A stretch of DNA of 9,499 bases from Alistipes sp. GTDB taxonomy: Bacteria > Bacteroidota > Bacteroidia > Bacteroidales > Rikenellaceae. The DNA is taken from the NCBI GenBank assembly GCA_009774895.1, contig VSOO01000048.1, positions 1-9,499 of the forward strand, read 5' to 3'. How positions within the stretch are numbered: the first letter of the stretch is position 1; the number at the start of each line of letters is the position of its first letter. This document shows, one piece after another, positions 6,962-9,499 of the stretch. The notes under the pieces are model-generated. The model was not told the DNA's origin. It saw only the letters and a list, made by a program, of their open reading frames with translations, and did not search any database. The position numbers and the translations under genes are program-made.

Positions 6962-7009
6962 AAAAAACCCTCGGGGGAACGACCGAAATCGTTCCCCCGA
7001 GGGTTTTTT
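6962..7009. terminator. Bidirectional intrinsic terminator between yggS and the efflux operon
   Basis: Bases 6962-6982 and 6989-7009 are perfect inverse complements, giving a 21-bp stem with the six-base loop CCGAAA. The stem is GC-rich in the middle (CCCTCGGGGGAACGA) and ends in six A on the left and six T on the right, so each strand has a T-tract straight after the GC stem. It lies between the convergent stops of yggS (6862) and the outer-membrane efflux gene (7097) and should end transcription from both sides. Confidence 0.93.
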
Positions 7010-7096
7010 GCGGCAATCCGGCGCCATACCGGGCGGGTCCCTGCCCGCACGCCTGCGGCGTCCGGCAGCCCCGGCATGGGTGGTTGCGGGGCCGGC

Positions 7097-8473
7097 TTAT
7101 CGCGATGGTTCCGTCTCGCGTCCGCCGCCCAGGGCCTGGTAGAGGTTCACGACGCCCTGCATCTCGTCGAAGCGGTCGGCGATCTGCGACAGGCGCGCCG
7201 AGAGCAGCGACTGCTCGGCCGTGAGCACTTCGAGGTAGGTGGTCGAGCCGTGGCGCATGAGCAGGTTCGTGCTTTCGACGGCGCGTTCCATGGCGGCGAT
7301 CTGGTTGCGGCGCAGCTCGTTTTTCGCACGGGCCGACTGGGTTTGCGTCAGTGCGTTGTTCACCTCGGTGCCGGCGTTGAGCAGGGCCTGGCGGAAGGCG
7401 AGCAGCGCCTCCTCCTGCTGGGCCTTCATCACCTTCACGCGGGCCCGGCCGGCACCGGCGTTGAAGATCGGCTGCAACAGCGTTGCGGCGGCCGAGAGCA
7501 GGAGCTTGCCCGGATTGACGATCATGGCTCCGGCGCTGTTGGTCCAGCCCGCCGTGCCGCTCAGCGTGATCGACGGGTAGAGCGCCGAGCGGGCTTCGGC
7601 CGTGGCGTAGTAGGCCTGCATGAGCGAATACTCGGCGGCGCGGATGTCCGGGCGGTTCGTGAGCATCTGCACCGGAACGCCGACCGTGAGGTCGTCGGGC
7701 AGCTGCTGCGTGTCGAGCGTGCCGCGCTCGATGGCGCGGGGTGCTTCGCCCAGCAGTGCGCAGAGGCTGTTCTCAGTCTCGCGGATGGTCCGCTCCAGGT
7801 CGTAGAGCGACGCCTCGATCGAGTAGTAGGTGCCTTCGTACTGCGCGACGCCCGCTTCGTTGGCCATGCCGGCCTCCTTCATCGAACGCAGGGTCTCCAC
7901 GCTGCGGCGCCACTTGTCGGCCGTTTCGCGCGTGACCTCGTACTGGCTGTCGAGCATGAGCAGCGTGTAGTAGAGGTTCGCCGTGGCGGCGATGAGCTGC
8001 GTGCGCACGGCCTGAGCGTATTCGAGGCTCTGGGCATGGAGCGACCGGGCCTTGCGCTTGGCGTTCGTGATGCCGCCGAAGAGGTCGAGCTGCCAGCTCG
8101 CCGTGACGGGAATGCTGTACGTCTTGGACGTGTTGGCGTTGTCGAAGCTGCTGATGGCGCCCTGCGGTGCGAAGTTGAATGACGGCAGGTAGGCCAGGCG
8201 CGCCGAGCGCAGTGTGGCTTCGGTCTCGGTCACGCGCAGGTGCGCCGTCCGCAGGTCGGTGTTGTTCTCCAGCGCCCGGGCGATCAGGTCGCGGAGGCAG
8301 GGATCGGTGAAGACTTCGCGCCAGGGCAGGTGGCCCACGGTCAGCGTGTCGGCGGTCTCGACCGCGCCGTAGAGGCCGTCGGTCGCCACCGTGTCGGGCC
8401 GCGAGTAGGGCTTATAGATGCCGCAGGCCGTCATCAGAAGGGCCGCGGCGCAGATTATCAGTGTTTTTTTCAT
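7097..8473 (-). CDS. RND efflux system outer-membrane lipoprotein (NodT/OprM family)
   Basis: TolC-like outer-membrane channel of a tripartite efflux pump, 458 aa, the usual size for the NodT family. The N-terminus MKKTLIICAAALLMTAC is a lipoprotein signal with the lipidated cysteine at 17. Two OEP repeats follow. The first contains ASWQLDLFGG (125-134), a hallmark of this group. The second contains LTNRPDIRAAE (271-281), LYPSITLSG (298-306), QPIFNAG (334-340) and TTYLEVLTAEQSLL (411-424). Alpha-helical, Ala/Arg/Glu-rich stretches between them fit the periplasmic tunnel. It begins 19 bases after the stop of the RND transporter gene on the same strand, so it is the last gene of that operon, and transcription ends at the terminator at 6962-7009. 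The exported compounds cannot be inferred. Small GC-rich hairpins in 7033-7092 just past the stop are of unclear value. Confidence 0.94.
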   Translation of the reverse strand: MKKTLIICAAALLMTACGIYKPYSRPDTVATDGLYGAVETADTLTVGHLPWREVFTDPCLRDLIARALENNTDLRTAHLRVTETEATLRSARLAYLPSFNFAPQGAISSFDNANTSKTYSIPVTASWQLDLFGGITNAKRKARSLHAQSLEYAQAVRTQLIAATANLYYTLLMLDSQYEVTRETADKWRRSVETLRSMKEAGMANEAGVAQYEGTYYSIEASLYDLERTIRETENSLCALLGEAPRAIERGTLDTQQLPDDLTVGVPVQMLTNRPDIRAAEYSLMQAYYATAEARSALYPSITLSGTAGWTNSAGAMIVNPGKLLLSAAATLLQPIFNAGAGRARVKVMKAQQEEALLAFRQALLNAGTEVNNALTQTQSARAKNELRRNQIAAMERAVESTNLLMRHGSTTYLEVLTAEQSLLSARLSQIADRFDEMQGVVNLYQALGGGRETEPSR

Positions 8474-8492
8474 CGTTAGAATCGGTTCGGAA

Positions 8493-9499
8493 TTACTCTC
8501 TGTCCAAATTTTCGTTCTTCGCGGCCTCGATCTCCTCCTGCACGGCCCAGTCGGGCGTGGCGTTGAACTCCACGGGTTTCACCTTCTCCTGCAAGGTCTG
8601 GAACACGATGAAGAGCGTCGGTACGAGGAACAGCAGGGCCAGCGTGCCGATGATCATGCCGCCCACGACGCCCGCGCCGAGGGTCGAGTTGCCGTTGGCG
8701 CCCACGCCCGAGGCGAAGACGAGCGGAATCATGCCGAAGACCATCGTGAGCACGGTCATCAGGATCGGGCGCAGACGCACCTTGGCGGCCGACACGGCGG
8801 CCTGCGTGAGGCTCATGCCGCACGCGCGGCGGTCGGCGGCGTACTCCGTGAGCAGAATGGCCGTCTTGGCCAGCAGACCGATCAGCATGATCAGACCCGT
8901 CTGGAGGTAGATGTTGTTTTCGAGTCCCAGCATGCGGGCGAAGAGGAAGCTGCCCATCAGGCCGCAGGGCACCGACAGAATGACGGCGAACGGAATGATG
9001 AAGCTCTCGTACAGCGCGCTCAGGATAAGGTAGATGAGCAGGATGCAGATGCCGAAGATGACGGCCGTGTTGCTGCCCGTCTCGCTCTCCTCGCGCGTGA
9101 TGCCGCCGAACTCGAAGCCGTAGCCCTTGGGCAGCACCTGCTCGGCGGTGCGGCGGATGGCGGCAATGGCGTCGCCCGACGAGTAGCCGTCGGCCGCCGT
9201 GCCGTTCACGGCGATCGAGTTGTACATGTTGAAGCGGCTCAGCACCTCCGAGCCGTAGACCTTCGTGAGGGTCACGAAGTGGCTCACGGGCGCCATCTCG
9301 CCGTTCTGGAGCCGCACGAAGATGTTGTTGAGCGACTCGGTGTCGAGGCGGTACTTCGGGTCGGCCTGGAGCATGACGCGGTAGACCTTGGAGAAGCGGT
9401 TGATGGTCGACACGTACTGGCCGCCGTAGTAACCCGACAGGGTCGAGAGGATGTCGGTGGGCGAGAGGCCTGCGCGCTTGGCCCGCGCGGCGTCGATGC
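8493..9499 (-). CDS. RND efflux transporter, HAE1/AcrB type (partial, C-terminal third)
   Basis: Inner-membrane proton-driven drug/solute exporter of the hydrophobe/amphiphile efflux-1 family, cut by the right edge; 334 C-terminal residues are visible, starting IDAARAKRAGLSPTDIL. The first part (about 1-143) is the end of the porter/docking domain, with NIFVRLQNGEMAPVSHF matching the AcrB region around VRNANGEMVPFSAF. Five membrane segments follow (about 144-166, 167-190, 197-218, 245-263 and 275-299), equivalent to TM8-TM12. Residues of the proton relay are kept: Lys211 in GLLAKTAILLTEYA corresponds to AcrB Lys940, and Arg241 and Thr248 in VRLRPILMT correspond to Arg971 and Thr978; the Asp pair lies off the window. 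The frame runs unbroken to the edge, so a GTG at 9413 is internal, not a start. The C-terminal tail after TM12 is short and acidic. It is co-transcribed with the outer-membrane lipoprotein gene 19 bases downstream, and an adaptor gene is expected upstream, outside the window. Confidence 0.95.
   Translation of the reverse strand, partial: IDAARAKRAGLSPTDILSTLSGYYGGQYVSTINRFSKVYRVMLQADPKYRLDTESLNNIFVRLQNGEMAPVSHFVTLTKVYGSEVLSRFNMYNSIAVNGTAADGYSSGDAIAAIRRTAEQVLPKGYGFEFGGITREESETGSNTAVIFGICILLIYLILSALYESFIIPFAVILSVPCGLMGSFLFARMLGLENNIYLQTGLIMLIGLLAKTAILLTEYAADRRACGMSLTQAAVSAAKVRLRPILMTVLTMVFGMIPLVFASGVGANGNSTLGAGVVGGMIIGTLALLFLVPTLFIVFQTLQEKVKPVEFNATPDWAVQEEIEAAKNENLDRE

Noticed and set aside
9411..9413. 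GTG at 9413 as the start of a short RND protein
   Set aside because: The same frame continues upstream to the window edge and encodes AcrB-like sequence (IDAARAKRAGLSPTDIL), so this is an internal codon of a truncated view.

Overview
The window most likely comes from a high-GC member of the Bacteroidota, probably a Rikenellaceae/Alistipes-type gut bacterium. The reasons are the promoter style (TAnnTTTG -7 boxes written as TATCTTTG), the general lack of strong Shine-Dalgarno sites, the protein flavour (secreted C69 peptidase, RND pump with a NodT-type outer-membrane lipoprotein), and GC-rich genes separated by short AT-richer promoter islands. The genus is an inference from memory of such genomes, not a search result.

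Layout, left to right. (1) pheT, the phenylalanyl-tRNA synthetase beta chain, minus strand, 79-2544. (2) A 392-base gap, 2545-2936, whose pheT-proximal half is a 73-base tandem repeat (two full units plus a 30-base partial unit). Each unit carries a minus-strand TATCTTTG box and so reads as a row of phased promoters facing pheT. The other half is GC-rich and holds a nested inverted repeat just past the end of lpdA. (3) lpdA, dihydrolipoyl dehydrogenase, minus strand, 2937-4313. (4) A secreted C69-family peptidase, minus strand, 4417-6117, 103 bases upstream of lpdA and possibly on the same transcript. (5) A 70-base divergent promoter region with a perfect 18-base palindrome made of two head-to-head -7 boxes. 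(6) yggS, the PLP homeostasis protein, plus strand, 6188-6862. (7) A perfect 21-bp-stem bidirectional terminator at 6962-7009 between convergent genes. (8) An RND efflux operon on the minus strand entering from the right edge: the C-terminal third of an HAE1/AcrB-type transporter (8493 to the edge), then 19 bases on a NodT-family outer-membrane efflux lipoprotein (7097-8473). The periplasmic adaptor, if present, should lie beyond the right edge.

The genes are mostly housekeeping (translation, 2-oxoacid dehydrogenase E3, PLP homeostasis), plus one secreted peptidase and one drug/solute efflux system. I see no CRISPR array, tRNA, rRNA, transposase, phage gene or new multigene system. The observations most worth a second look are non-coding: the phased promoter-bearing repeat upstream of pheT, with an apparent compensatory base-pair change between units, and the palindromic divergent promoter between the C69 peptidase and yggS. 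Very long open frames lie antisense to almost every gene here; I treat them as products of high GC content rather than genes.
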